From an uncultured Prevotella sp. (lineage in GTDB: Bacteria; Bacteroidota; Bacteroidia; Bacteroidales; Bacteroidaceae), in contig CAMOGW010000013.1 in assembly GCA_946614435.1 (NCBI GenBank), positions 1 to 64,000 on the forward strand: DNA of 64,000 nucleotides, read 5' to 3'. This document shows, one piece after another, positions 50,510 through 60,604 of the stretch. The position numbers and the translations under genes were made by a program. The number at the start of each line of letters is the position of its first letter. The first letter of the stretch is position 1. Under the pieces are notes generated by a model. It was not told the DNA's origin, did no database searches, and saw nothing but the letters and a program-made list of their open reading frames with translations.

Positions 50510-50530
50510 GGTGAGAGGTGAGAGGTGAGA
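50510..50530. repeat. heptamer tandem array GGTGAGA x3 (same heptamer as at 29876)
   Basis: ggtgaga at 50510, 50517, 50524. Confidence 0.92.
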
Positions 50531-50560
50531 GAATAGTCTAATTTAACATTTAACGCTTTT

Positions 50561-50662
50561 ATGAATAGAAACGTATGGAGCACAATCCTAAATGTCGTGA
50601 TTACGGTGCTTACTGCCATAGCTACAGCACTTACGACTACCTCATGTGCGGGGCATTTCTAA
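50561..50662 (+). CDS. 33-aa small hydrophobic peptide, 'smalltalk protein' type
   Basis: MNRNVWSTILNVVITVLTAIATALTTTSCAGHF*; immediately downstream of HU-like gene; below ORF-track cutoff. Confidence 0.8.
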   Translation: MNRNVWSTILNVVITVLTAIATALTTTSCAGHF

Positions 50663-50726
50663 TGGTGGCGTTCACCAGCTGCTCAGCATTCTGAAATAAG
50701 TAAAAAGGTGTCTATTTAAAAAAAAG

Positions 50727-50754
50727 CAGTGCCTGCATCGCGGTGCAGACACTG
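50727..50754 (+). terminator. hairpin terminator after smalltalk-type gene
   Basis: CAGTGCCTGCA ... TGCAGACACTG followed by TTTTC. Confidence 0.6.
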
Positions 50755-50911
50755 TTTTCTTCAATCTACAACCTTTTGCATAAAAAGTGCTAAATTTTAT
50801 GTTGTTTTAGCACTGAACTGAATTTGGGCGTCGAAATATTTGCAAGAATAAAAAAATATCGTAATTTTGTAGCCGTTTATAACAAAGCGAAAGTAAAAGG
50901 AGCGTAAATCT

Positions 50912-51973
50912 ATGAAATTGAAAATAGCAGTTCTTGCGGGCGACGGTATTGGACCTGAGATTATGCAGCAGGGCATTGCCGTGATGAATGCCATTGCAGA
51001 AAAGTTCAATCATGTGTTTGAATATGAGGAGGCATTGGTAGGAGCCCACGCCATTAGTGAGGTGGGCGACCCTTATCCTGAGGCCACCCATGAGGTGTGC
51101 ATGAATGCCGATGCGGTGCTGTTTGCGGCTGTGGGCGACCTGAAATATGATAATGATCCTACGTCGCCGGTACGACCGGAGCAGGGACTGCTGGCTATGC
51201 GAAAGAAACTGGGGCTTTTCGCCAATGTCAGGCCTGTGGCCACGTTCGACTGCCTGCTGCACAAGTCGCCACTGAAAGACGAACTGCTGCGTGGAGCCGA
51301 CTTCGTGGTGATTCGCGAGCTGACGGGCGGCATGTATTTCGGTGAGAAATATCAGGACAACGACAAAGCGTATGACACCGATATATATACGCGCCCCGAG
51401 ATAGAACGCATCCTGCATGTGGCATTCAAGATGGCGCAGTCGCGTCGCAAGCATCTTACTGTGGTGGATAAGGCCAACGTGCTGGCCTCCAGCAGATTGT
51501 GGCGACAGATAGCAAAGGAGATGGAGCCGCAATATCCCGATGTGCAGACCGACTATATGTTCATAGACAATGCTGCGATGCGTGTGCTGACGGAGCCTCG
51601 CTTCTTCGATGTCATCGTCACTGAGAACACGTTTGGCGATATTCTCACCGATGAGACCAGTTGCATCACGGGCTCTATGGGACTGCAACCCTCATCGAGT
51701 CTGGGCGAGCACACCCCACTGTTCGAACCTGTTCACGGTTCATGGCCGCAGGCAGCCGGACAGAACCTGGCAAACCCCTTGGCTCAGATTCTCTCGGCAG
51801 CGATGTTGCTGGAGCATTTCGGATTGACGGAAGAAGGCGGTCTCATCCGAAAGGCGGTAGATGCTTCGCTGGCTGCAAATGTGCGCACGCCTGAGATTCA
51901 GGTGGAAGGCGGCAAGCAGTATGGCACTAAGGAAGTGGGGGCTTGGATTGTGGATTACATCAAGAACAACTAA
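50912..51973 (+). CDS. leuB: 3-isopropylmalate dehydrogenase
   Basis: '[15 protein letters not shown]', '[28 protein letters not shown]'. Confidence 0.96.
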   Translation: MKLKIAVLAGDGIGPEIMQQGIAVMNAIAEKFNHVFEYEEALVGAHAISEVGDPYPEATHEVCMNADAVLFAAVGDLKYDNDPTSPVRPEQGLLAMRKKLGLFANVRPVATFDCLLHKSPLKDELLRGADFVVIRELTGGMYFGEKYQDNDKAYDTDIYTRPEIERILHVAFKMAQSRRKHLTVVDKANVLASSRLWRQIAKEMEPQYPDVQTDYMFIDNAAMRVLTEPRFFDVIVTENTFGDILTDETSCITGSMGLQPSSSLGEHTPLFEPVHGSWPQAAGQNLANPLAQILSAAMLLEHFGLTEEGGLIRKAVDASLAANVRTPEIQVEGGKQYGTKEVGAWIVDYIKNN

Positions 51974-51989
51974 TCCGTTACTTGAATCT

Positions 51990-52640
51990 TCATTCCAGTT
52001 TTGACCCCTCTGTCAGTTTGGGACAAAGATGAGCAAGGTCGCACTTTTCACAGTGCGGCCTTCTTGATGTGCAGACGTATCTGCCATGGAGCAGCAGCCA
52101 GTGGTGGGCGCGTGGAATGAGCTCGGCGGGGATGTTCTTCATGAGCTCGCGTTCCACCTTCAACGGGGTGTTGGCTGTCTTTGGCACAAGCCCCATGCGA
52201 TGGCTCACCCGGAACACATGCGTGTCAACGGCCATCGTTGAACGCCCGAAAGCCACAGCCTGAATGACGTTGGCCGTCTTGCGGCCCACGCCGGGCAGAT
52301 CGAGCAGCAGGTTCATGTCCATAGGCACCTCGCCACCGTGGTTCTCAACCAGCTGGCGCGACAGCTCAACCAAATGCTTAGCCTTGGCATTAGGGTAGGA
52401 GACACTCTTGATGTACTTGTAAACTTCGTCGGCTTCGACCTCAGCCATGCTGCGGGCATCGGGGAAACGGCGGAACAGTTCGGGCGTCACTTGATTGATG
52501 CGTTTGTCGGTGCACTGAGCGCTCAGCACTACGGCCACTAAGAGCTGAAACACGTTGCCGAACTCTAACTCTGTGGTCACTTCAGGCATTTGCTCTTCGA
52601 AGTAGGCCAGTATCTGTTTGTATCGTTCCTTTTTCGTCAT
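51990..52640 (-). CDS. nth: endonuclease III
   Basis: 'LPGVGRKTANVIQAVAFG' HhH, C-terminal CxxxxxxCxxCxxxxxC 4Fe-4S motif. Confidence 0.95.
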   Translation of the reverse strand: MTKKERYKQILAYFEEQMPEVTTELEFGNVFQLLVAVVLSAQCTDKRINQVTPELFRRFPDARSMAEVEADEVYKYIKSVSYPNAKAKHLVELSRQLVENHGGEVPMDMNLLLDLPGVGRKTANVIQAVAFGRSTMAVDTHVFRVSHRMGLVPKTANTPLKVERELMKNIPAELIPRAHHWLLLHGRYVCTSRRPHCEKCDLAHLCPKLTEGSKLE

Positions 52641-52759
52641 GTCGTTTGTCGTGAAAGAATGTTTTTCTTGTTTCGGACTGCAAAGTTAAGGCAAAAACGC
52701 GGCAATCGTATCAATTTGTCAACAATTTAAGTTAAAATCAAATAAAACCATATTAATAT

Positions 52760-52790
52760 TTTGTTGTTTCGTGTCAAATTGATACCTTTG
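52760..52790 (+). promoter_or_regulatory. ilvC promoter, TTTG-N19-TACCTTTG
   Basis: TTTG 52760-52763, TACCTTTG 52783-52790. Confidence 0.75.
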
Positions 52791-52835
52791 CAGTCAAATC
52801 ATTATAAAAGTAATAACTTTTTAATCATTTGCACT

Positions 52836-53885
52836 ATGGCAGAAATGAATTTTGGTGGTGTCGTTGAGACTGTTGTCACCAGTAAGGAGTTTTCACTCGA
52901 GAAAGCTCGTGAAGTGTTGAAAAATGAGACGATTGCCGTTATCGGCTACGGTATTCAGGGACCTGGCCAGGCTTGCAACCTGCGCGACAATGGCTTCAAT
53001 GTGATTGTGGGCCAGCGCGAAGGCAAGACGTATGACAAGGCAGTGGCCGACGGCTGGGTGCCGGGCAAGACACTGTTCTCTATCGAAGAGGCTGCACAGA
53101 AGGGTACCATCCTCTGCATGCTGCTTTCCGATGCCGGTCAGATTCAGGTGTGGCCCACTATCAAGAAGTATCTCACGGCAGGCAAGACCCTGTACTATTC
53201 GCATGGCTTCGCCATCAACTGGAGCGACCGCACAGGCGTGGTTCCCCCGAAGGACGTCGATGTGATTATGGTGGCTCCTAAGGGTTCGGGCACGTCGCTG
53301 CGCACGATGTTCTGCGAGGGACGCGGACTGAACTGCTCATACGCCGTCTATCAGGATGCGTCGGGCAAGGCTGAGGAGAAGACCATCGCGTTCGGCATAG
53401 GTATTGGTGCCGGCTATCTGTTTAAGACCACTTTCCAGCGTGAGGCCACTTCAGACCTGACGGGTGAGCGCGGTTCGCTGATGGGTGCCATTCAGGGACT
53501 GCTGCTGGCTCAGTATGAAGTGCTGCGCGAGCACGGACACTCGCCCTCAGAGGCTTTCAACGAGACGGTTGAAGAGCTCACCCAGAGCCTTGGCCCGCTG
53601 TTTGGCGAGAAGGGCATGGACTGGATGTATGCCAACTGTTCGACCACCGCTCAGCGTGGTGCGCTCGACTGGGCTCCCCGGTTCCACGATGCCATCAAGC
53701 CCGTTATGGAATGGCTCTACTATTCAGTGCTGACGGGCAATGAGGCTCAGATCAGTATCGACTCGAACTCTAAGCCCGACTACCGCGCAGGACTGGAGAA
53801 GGAGCTGGAGGCTATGCGCAATCAGGAGATGTGGCGTGCCGGTGCAGTGGTACGTCAGCTCCGTCCGGAGAACAGTCAGGACTAA
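52836..53885 (+). CDS. ilvC: ketol-acid reductoisomerase
   Basis: 'VIGYGIQGPGQACNLRDNGFNVIVGQR', 'MVAPKGSGTSLR'; start reassigned to MAEMNFGG. Confidence 0.96.
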   Translation: MAEMNFGGVVETVVTSKEFSLEKAREVLKNETIAVIGYGIQGPGQACNLRDNGFNVIVGQREGKTYDKAVADGWVPGKTLFSIEEAAQKGTILCMLLSDAGQIQVWPTIKKYLTAGKTLYYSHGFAINWSDRTGVVPPKDVDVIMVAPKGSGTSLRTMFCEGRGLNCSYAVYQDASGKAEEKTIAFGIGIGAGYLFKTTFQREATSDLTGERGSLMGAIQGLLLAQYEVLREHGHSPSEAFNETVEELTQSLGPLFGEKGMDWMYANCSTTAQRGALDWAPRFHDAIKPVMEWLYYSVLTGNEAQISIDSNSKPDYRAGLEKELEAMRNQEMWRAGAVVRQLRPENSQD

Positions 53886-53925
53886 AGCGCTCTGGCTTAG
53901 CAAGACGCACAATAATAAAAAAAAG

Positions 53926-53964
53926 ACGCGGCCATTCTTTCGTGACATGAGAGAATGGCCGCGT
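53926..53964. terminator. bidirectional terminator between ilvC and HAD gene
   Basis: Perfect 13-bp stem ACGCGGCCATTCT ... AGAATGGCCGCGT. Confidence 0.88.
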
Positions 53965-53971
53965 TTTGTTG

Positions 53972-54047
53972 TCTTTATCAGTCTTTTTTATCAGTCTTTT
54001 TATCAGTTTCTTTTTCAGTCTTTTTATCAGTCTTTTTTTTAGTCTTT
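53972..54047. repeat. TTTTTATCAGTC-type short tandem repeat (about 6 copies, 10-13 bp)
   Basis: tctttatcagtcttttttatcagtctttttatcagtttctttttcagtctttttatcagtc... Confidence 0.85.
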
Positions 54048-54773
54048 CAGACATTGATAGAAAGACTGCCATTCGTGGCTGAAGGCTGTCATCTCGGAGA
54101 AGAGCAAGTTGGCTCCTGCACCGAGCAGTGCCTTGTCGGGCAGAGGGCCGGTGTTCACCGCTACGGTGAATATCTGTGCGGCCACACCAGCTTGCACGCC
54201 AAGCGGAGCATTCTCTACCACGATGGCCTGCCAGGGGCGGAGCTGTCCCGCCTTCTTGAGACCAGCCAGGTAAGGGTCTGGATTTGGCTTGCCTCTTCTG
54301 ATGTCGTAAGCTGTCGTAATGTTCTGTTCGTCAATAAATTCCGAGAAATCGTTTAACAGTCGGTTAATGAGTGGGCGCTGTCCGCTTCCTGTAACAACTC
54401 CTACGGTCAGTCCACATGTTTTGATTTGTGCCATCAGCTCTTTCACGCCTGGCATGATGCGCGTTTCGGGCAAGGCATGGAAGCAGCGTGTCTTCTCGTC
54501 GTACATGCGCTGTGCTTCTGCCTCGTCTATGTCGCGTCCTTGCTGCTGTCTCACCATCATGCGAATGGTGTCAACGCCGCGAGCACCTTCAGTGGCATAG
54601 GCGTCTTCGGCGGTCATGCTGATGCCGAACTTTGCCATCGACTGTTGCCAGGCAACGGCATGGTTGGGCATGGAGTCGTAGAGCACTCCGTCCATATCAA
54701 AAAGCACGGCTTTGGGGCATAATGCCTCAAAACCGTGCTTTGTGAGATATTCAATAATATATTCCTGATACAT
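54039..54773 (-). CDS. HAD-superfamily hydrolase (beta-phosphoglucomutase-like)
   Basis: 'VLFDMDGVLYDSMPNHAVAW', 'VVTGSGQRPL', 'IVVENAPLGVQAGVAA'. Confidence 0.9.
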   Translation of the reverse strand: MYQEYIIEYLTKHGFEALCPKAVLFDMDGVLYDSMPNHAVAWQQSMAKFGISMTAEDAYATEGARGVDTIRMMVRQQQGRDIDEAEAQRMYDEKTRCFHALPETRIMPGVKELMAQIKTCGLTVGVVTGSGQRPLINRLLNDFSEFIDEQNITTAYDIRRGKPNPDPYLAGLKKAGQLRPWQAIVVENAPLGVQAGVAAQIFTVAVNTGPLPDKALLGAGANLLFSEMTAFSHEWQSFYQCLKD

Positions 54774-54803
54774 CTATTGAGTGATCACTACAGTTTCTTT
54801 TGT

Positions 54804-56159
54804 TTAAGCCTCCTTGGCCAGGCGCTCCTTGATGGCCTTCGAGTCGGCCTCATAGCCGGGCTTGTCGAGCAGGGCAAACATGTTCTTCTTGTAGGCTTCT
54901 ACACCAGGCTGGTTGAAGGGGTTCACGCCGAGCACGTTGCCACTGATGCCGCATCCGATCTCGAAGAAATAGATGAGCTGGCCAATGTAGAACTCGTTCA
55001 GCTTGGGCACTGAGATGCGGATGTTGGGAACACCGCCGTCAACATGAGCCAGACGGGTGCCGAGCTCAGCCATCTTGTTCACTTCGTCCACACGCTTGCC
55101 AGCCAGGAAGTTCAGACCGTCCAGATTCTCCTCGTCTTCGGGGAAGAGCAGCTTCTTCTCAGGCTCCTCGACAGAGATGACCGTCTCGAAAATGGTGCGC
55201 TCACCGTCCTGAATCCACTGACCCATAGAGTGCAGGTCGGTGGTGAAGTCAACGCTGGCGGGGAAGATGCCCTTCTTGTCCTTGCCTTCACTTTCTCCGT
55301 AAAGCTGCTTCCACCATTCGCTGACGAAGTGCAGCTTGGGCTGATAGTTCACCATGATCTCGATCTTCTTGCCGGCCTGATAGAGCCCGTTGCGGACGGC
55401 AGCATACTGAGCTGCCAGGTTCTCGGCGAAGGGAACGTCCTTGCCGCAGCACTTCTCCATGGTCTGTGCACCCTCTACGAGTGCCTTGATGTCGAATCCT
55501 GCACAGGCGATGGGCAGCAGTCCTACCGGCGTGAGCACTGAGAAGCGTCCGCCTACGTTGTCGGGAATAATGAAGCTCTTGTAGCCCTCCTTATCGGCAC
55601 ATGTGCGTGCAGCACCGCGCTTGGCATCGGTCACGGCCACAATCACCTTCTTGGCTTCCTCCTTGCCGCGCTGAGCCTCGCACTGCTTCTTGAGCAGACG
55701 GAAGGTGAGTGCGGTCTCGGTGGTAGTGCCGCTCTTTGAGATGTTGATGACACCAAACTTCTTGCCTTTCAGATATTCGGTCAGCTCGAACAAATAGTCT
55801 TCACCGATGTTGTTGCCGGCAAAGAGGATGGTGGGATTCTGCTTGTCCTGAATGAGCCAGCCAAACGAGTTGCTCAGTGCCTCGATGACGGCACGTGCTC
55901 CTAAGTAGCTGCCGCCAATACCTGCCACTACTACGGCTTCGCAGTTCTCGTGCAGCACCTTTGCCGTGGCTTCAATCTCTGCAAGGAATGCAGGCGTGAT
56001 CTCGCTGGGCAAGTGCAGCCAGCCAAGGAAGTCGTTACCAGGACACGTGCCATTCTCCAGGGCCTCTTGAGCGGCCTTCACCTGCGGCTCGAAAGCAGCC
56101 ACAGCACCTTCTTTCAGAAAGCATGATGCTTTTGAAATGTCAAGACTAATGTTCTTCAT
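54804..56159 (-). CDS. pgi: glucose-6-phosphate isomerase
   Basis: '[14 protein letters not shown]', '[19 protein letters not shown]'. Confidence 0.96.
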   Translation of the reverse strand: MKNISLDISKASCFLKEGAVAAFEPQVKAAQEALENGTCPGNDFLGWLHLPSEITPAFLAEIEATAKVLHENCEAVVVAGIGGSYLGARAVIEALSNSFGWLIQDKQNPTILFAGNNIGEDYLFELTEYLKGKKFGVINISKSGTTTETALTFRLLKKQCEAQRGKEEAKKVIVAVTDAKRGAARTCADKEGYKSFIIPDNVGGRFSVLTPVGLLPIACAGFDIKALVEGAQTMEKCCGKDVPFAENLAAQYAAVRNGLYQAGKKIEIMVNYQPKLHFVSEWWKQLYGESEGKDKKGIFPASVDFTTDLHSMGQWIQDGERTIFETVISVEEPEKKLLFPEDEENLDGLNFLAGKRVDEVNKMAELGTRLAHVDGGVPNIRISVPKLNEFYIGQLIYFFEIGCGISGNVLGVNPFNQPGVEAYKKNMFALLDKPGYEADSKAIKERLAKEA

Positions 56160-56308
56160 TGATTCTGTTTTTTAGGATTAAAAAATTATATGTTTCTGCA
56201 AAATTACGAAAAATCGAGTGCCAAACACGATTTTGATTGTTAATCTAATCAAAAATACGCTGAATTTATCCGAATTTCATCTGTTGGGTGGCATGTTTTC
56301 AGGAAGTG

Positions 56309-57412
56309 TCACTCCTCGATGTGTGAGAGCGAGTGGGCGAGTGATGCGAAGAAGTTGGTGAAACTCTCCATCGGATAATAGGAGAAGTTGCGGGCTGACT
56401 GCCGCACGTGCCACATCATAGCCGACGAGTTAGAGGCGTGGACAAAGATGTCGCTGCCCTGCTGGAAATACCAGTTGGTCTTGGCCGTCCGCAGCTTGAA
56501 CAGCTCCTGCATCACCCGGTCGTCGTGCTTGCCGTTGATGGTGGTGAAGGGAATCTCGTCTTCGGTGAAGTTCAGCAGGTCGATGAGCAGGATGGCTGTG
56601 AGCAGGGCAATGCGCTTCATGTGCAGGCGGTCAATCCATTCTTGCAGTTTCACGTAGTCAACTTTGTCGCCTTCCTTCCTGAGAAATACGCCGAAGTCGG
56701 TGATATATTTGATTGATATGCCATTGCTCAGTATGTTTTGGGCGATGCGAAGCAGGATAAGTAGCATGTTGAGCGTGTTTGATGTCACCTCGATGCGTGC
56801 TTGTCCCATCTTGATGTAAGAAGGCTCGTTCTCACGGAATTCCTTCTCGATGATGTTGCTCAGCGTGTGATTGAGCAGCTTGTTAGTCAGCGTGTGCAGC
56901 CGATGGTGATGCTCAATCGTCAGTCCCTTCCATTCGTATGTCAGCATCTGACTGTCGTTGTCGTTGATTATGGTGCAGTTGTCTCTTGCCCACTTGTCGG
57001 CTTTGTTGCCTTGTGTCTGATAGGGGAAGAAGAATGCGATGTTCTGACAGGCTCTGTGCTGAGGGTGGTCGTAGAGCAGGGCCTCTTTTACTTCGCTCAT
57101 CAGGATGGGGCGCAACTGCTGCTGGTTCAGAATCGTGTAGATTTCGTGCAGGGCTGTAGTCTTTGTGGTGTACTCGCTGGCCATCTTCTCAGCCGTCTCT
57201 TTCCATGTGCTCGCCAGGTCGTCGGGTATCTGCAGGAAAAACTGGTCCCTGCACTTCACTATTCCGTCGTAGATGAGTGCAGGCAGTTCGTGCATGATAG
57301 AATACTGATAAACACGTCGCCACTTCCATGCCGACATGGGTTCTATTTCTTCTTCTTCGCCGAAGACTCCTGCACGGAGCAGTCGGAAAAAATTGCGTGC
57401 AATGATGTCCAC
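56309..57412 (-). CDS. nucleotidyltransferase family protein (NTP_transf_5-like)
   Basis: Overall architecture and 'EWKGLTIEHHHRL' region; family recalled, not searched. Confidence 0.65.
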   Translation of the reverse strand: MDIIARNFFRLLRAGVFGEEEEIEPMSAWKWRRVYQYSIMHELPALIYDGIVKCRDQFFLQIPDDLASTWKETAEKMASEYTTKTTALHEIYTILNQQQLRPILMSEVKEALLYDHPQHRACQNIAFFFPYQTQGNKADKWARDNCTIINDNDSQMLTYEWKGLTIEHHHRLHTLTNKLLNHTLSNIIEKEFRENEPSYIKMGQARIEVTSNTLNMLLILLRIAQNILSNGISIKYITDFGVFLRKEGDKVDYVKLQEWIDRLHMKRIALLTAILLIDLLNFTEDEIPFTTINGKHDDRVMQELFKLRTAKTNWYFQQGSDIFVHASNSSAMMWHVRQSARNFSYYPMESFTNFFASLAHSLSHIEE

Positions 57413-57463
57413 TTTTTCTATGATGAATGAATCGTTTATATATAATAGGTGTATCGCTTTGTA

Positions 57464-58756
57464 TCAGGAGTATCTTCGGGGATAGCGCAGCAAGATGGCT
57501 CCGAGTGCGGCTATGCCAATAGCCAAGGGATAGTAAAGGTGTGGCAGTATGGCAATGGGGTTGATTGCTGCCAGTCCTGCTGCCATGAGTAGCTGTGCGC
57601 CGTAGGGTAGGAGTCCTTGCGTGAAGCAGGAGAATGTGTCGAGCAGAGAAGCGCATTTGCGAGGGTCGAGACCGAATTTCTCGCCTATTTTCCGCGCTAT
57701 GCCGCCCACCGTGATGATGGCTACGGTGTTGTTGGCTGTGCAAATATTGATGACACTCACCAGTGCTGCAATCGAAAGCTCGGCTCCTCGCTTGTTGTGA
57801 ATGTGCTGGGTAAGTCGGTTAATGATGTAGTCGATGCCTCCGTTATGCTTGATGACCTCCAGCAATCCGCCTGCCATGAGCGTGATGATGATGAGTTCAG
57901 CCATTCCGATGATGCCGTTGCCCATAGCCTGGAACCATCCGAATACATCGAAAGAGCCATTGGCCAGGCCTATGATGCCTGTGAGCAAAATGCCCAGCGT
58001 GAGTACAGCCATCACGTTGAGTCCGAATATTGCGGTGATGAGTACCACTAGATAGGGCACCACTTTCCAGAAGTCTACAGCCGAGATGTCGCTGGGAACG
58101 CTGATTCCCTGCCCAAGAAAGACATAGACCATCAAGATGACGAAAGCAGCAGGAACCACGAAGAACGAGTTGACGCGAAACTTGTCGCTCGGCTGGCAGC
58201 CTTGCGTCTGGGTAGCAATGATGGTCGTGTCGCTGATGAATGACAGATTATCGCCAAAGAACGAACCGCCCACTACGATGGCAGTCATCATTGCTACCGA
58301 GGCTCCTGTCTGTGTGGCAACGCCTGCGGCAATAGGTGTGAGTGCCACAATGGTGCCTACGCTGGTGCCGATGCTGAGCGAGATGAAGCAGGCTGCAAGG
58401 AAGAGTCCAGCCAGCAACATCTGCGAGGGAAGCAGTGATAGCGTGAGATTGACTGTGGCATCGATAGCTCCCATGACTTTGGCAGAATTGGCAAATGCTC
58501 CTGCCAGTATGAAAATCCATATCATGAGCATCATCTCAGGCGTTCCGGCACCACGACTGTACACGTTGACGCGTCGGCGCAGCTTCCCTTTTGTCGTAGC
58601 GATGGCGTAAATACTTGATGCCAAGAAAGCTACGGTGATGGGGATGATATAGAAGTTGTGGGCGACGATGCTTGTAACGAGATACAAAATGATGAACACT
58701 AACAGGGGCGATAGTGCCAGCAGTCCTTGAAGATGTTTACCAGATGTAGTGCTCAT
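57464..58756 (-). CDS. NhaC-family Na+/H+ antiporter
   Basis: 'GTSVGTIVALTPIAAGVATQTG', 'GGSFFGDNLSFISDTTIIATQTQGC'; start reassigned to MSTTSGKH. Confidence 0.92.
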   Translation of the reverse strand: MSTTSGKHLQGLLALSPLLVFIILYLVTSIVAHNFYIIPITVAFLASSIYAIATTKGKLRRRVNVYSRGAGTPEMMLMIWIFILAGAFANSAKVMGAIDATVNLTLSLLPSQMLLAGLFLAACFISLSIGTSVGTIVALTPIAAGVATQTGASVAMMTAIVVGGSFFGDNLSFISDTTIIATQTQGCQPSDKFRVNSFFVVPAAFVILMVYVFLGQGISVPSDISAVDFWKVVPYLVVLITAIFGLNVMAVLTLGILLTGIIGLANGSFDVFGWFQAMGNGIIGMAELIIITLMAGGLLEVIKHNGGIDYIINRLTQHIHNKRGAELSIAALVSVINICTANNTVAIITVGGIARKIGEKFGLDPRKCASLLDTFSCFTQGLLPYGAQLLMAAGLAAINPIAILPHLYYPLAIGIAALGAILLRYPRRYS

Positions 58757-58889
58757 GTCGCTTATCAAATCTTTCGTCTGCAAAATTACATATTTTTGTC
58801 GGAAACAGATAAAAAACAAGCGTATATGTGAGGTCGTTATAAAAAAATAAACTAATTTTGCAGAATACTAGAAATCTAAAAAAAAGAAT

Positions 58890-59771
58890 ATGAAACTGAC
58901 AGGCAGACGCGAGAGCTCGAATGTAGAGGACCGTAGAGGTATGGGAATGGGAACTAAGGCAGGAATAGGTGGTATAGGCGGTATTATCATTATCGCTCTT
59001 TTCACCTTTCTTCAAGGTGGTAATTTTGGCGATGTGATCAACAATGTAGTACAACAGGGAGGTCTTGGCTCGGTGGTTGAAGAGCAGGCTTCAGGCCAGC
59101 GCGAGTTTACGCCAGAGGAAGAGGAACTGGCTAAGTTCTCACGTATTATCCTGGCTGGAACTGAAGATGTGTGGAGCAGGATTTTCCAAGAAAACGGCTA
59201 TGGACAATACACGCCTCCCACTCTGGTACTGTTTACTGATCAAGTGAACTCGGCATGCGGATCAGCTTCCGCTGCTGTAGGACCGTTCTATTGCTCGGGC
59301 GATCAGAAACTGTACATCGACTTGTCGTTCTTCACACAAATGAAGTCGCAGCTGGGAGCCGACGGTGACTTCGCCTATGCCTACGTGATAGCTCACGAGG
59401 TGGGTCATCATGTGGAGTATCTTCTCGGAACGCTCAACCAGGCACATCAGGCTATGTCGAGAGCCGATAAAGTGACGGCCAACAAGCTCAGTGTGCGACT
59501 AGAGCTGCTGGCCGACTTTTATGCTGGTGTATGGGCTCACCACGATAATGAACTTTTCGGTTCGATAGAACAAGGCGACTTGGAAGAAGCCATCGATTGT
59601 GCCAAGAAGATAGGCGACAATTACTTACAAGAGAAAGCTCGTGGCTACTCGCAGCCAGAATCATTTACTCACGGCACTTCAGCTCAACGCATGAAATGGC
59701 TCAAACTGGGCTTCGTGACAGGTGACATGAAGCAAGGTAGAACGTTTGACTTGAGCGACGATGAGTTGTGA
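58890..59771 (+). CDS. neutral zinc metallopeptidase (YpfJ family)
   Basis: 'MKLTGRRESSNVEDRRG', 'YVIAHEVGHHVEYLLG'. Confidence 0.92.
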   Translation: MKLTGRRESSNVEDRRGMGMGTKAGIGGIGGIIIIALFTFLQGGNFGDVINNVVQQGGLGSVVEEQASGQREFTPEEEELAKFSRIILAGTEDVWSRIFQENGYGQYTPPTLVLFTDQVNSACGSASAAVGPFYCSGDQKLYIDLSFFTQMKSQLGADGDFAYAYVIAHEVGHHVEYLLGTLNQAHQAMSRADKVTANKLSVRLELLADFYAGVWAHHDNELFGSIEQGDLEEAIDCAKKIGDNYLQEKARGYSQPESFTHGTSAQRMKWLKLGFVTGDMKQGRTFDLSDDEL

Positions 59772-59788
59772 CTGCTGAACGACGAGGC

Positions 59789-60604
59789 TTAATCTTCGCT
59801 GTATTCACTGAGGTTGGCGGCCTCCTCGTCGGGATCGTCGCTGCCCAGATCCATCATCGTCGAATAATTATCCTCCGTGATCTCGTCGTCGTTGGGACCT
59901 TCCATCTCAATGTCGTCCTCGTCGGGCTTATTGTAGTTGTCTTCAATCTCAACATCGCTGTCATCGTCCTCGTTCTCGTCGTCATTGTTCATGAGAGTAG
60001 CCATCTTGATGCGTGGCTTTTCTGCCTCGGGCTTTGCCTTTGCAAAGATGGCTTCCACCCAAGTGCCTTTAGCTACTTCGAGCACTTCGAATCCGTCGGC
60101 AATCTTCTTCTCATACATGCCGCCTTTCTTGTGCAAGCGGTCCTTGGGAAGGGTAGTGGTGGATATGTCGAATCCGCTTTCGATAATATCCTTGATGCTC
60201 TGCGACAGCGAGTCCCAGCCACCGCCAAAGTTACGGTCGAGCACCTCGCAGAGCTTGGCTGCCGAGATGTGGCGGATGTTCTCGTAGGTAAGGTCGGTCA
60301 CACGAACGATGGGGCGCTTCTTGATGGCCCAGAGCATCTTCTTGTCCTCGTCCACTTTGACCAGTGCCACCTTGTAGCCTTGCTTTTCATATTTTTTCTT
60401 GACAATAGGCGTGTCTTCATTGATTTCCTCAATCATGAAAGCACTTCTTATGATGTCGGTGTAGTGCCGCAGGTTATCCTTCACTTCGTTGTCTTTCTCT
60501 GCTCCTTCCAACATGCGGAAGATGTCGTTCTCCTGCACGTCCCAAACACTGCTTTTGGTCAGGGTCTTGAGCGTAAGTGTCTTTTTTTCAGAATCTTGAC
60601 TCAT
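59789..60604 (-). CDS. hypothetical protein with highly acidic C-terminal tail
   Basis: 271 aa; C-term DDENEDDDSDVEIEDNYNKPDEDDIEME... Confidence 0.7.
   Translation of the reverse strand: MSQDSEKKTLTLKTLTKSSVWDVQENDIFRMLEGAEKDNEVKDNLRHYTDIIRSAFMIEEINEDTPIVKKKYEKQGYKVALVKVDEDKKMLWAIKKRPIVRVTDLTYENIRHISAAKLCEVLDRNFGGGWDSLSQSIKDIIESGFDISTTTLPKDRLHKKGGMYEKKIADGFEVLEVAKGTWVEAIFAKAKPEAEKPRIKMATLMNNDDENEDDDSDVEIEDNYNKPDEDDIEMEGPNDDEITEDNYSTMMDLGSDDPDEEAANLSEYSED

Noticed and set aside
35527-50754. Prophage
   Set aside because: Bro-N, M15 peptidase and primase are phage-like but no terminase, portal, capsid or tail genes are present
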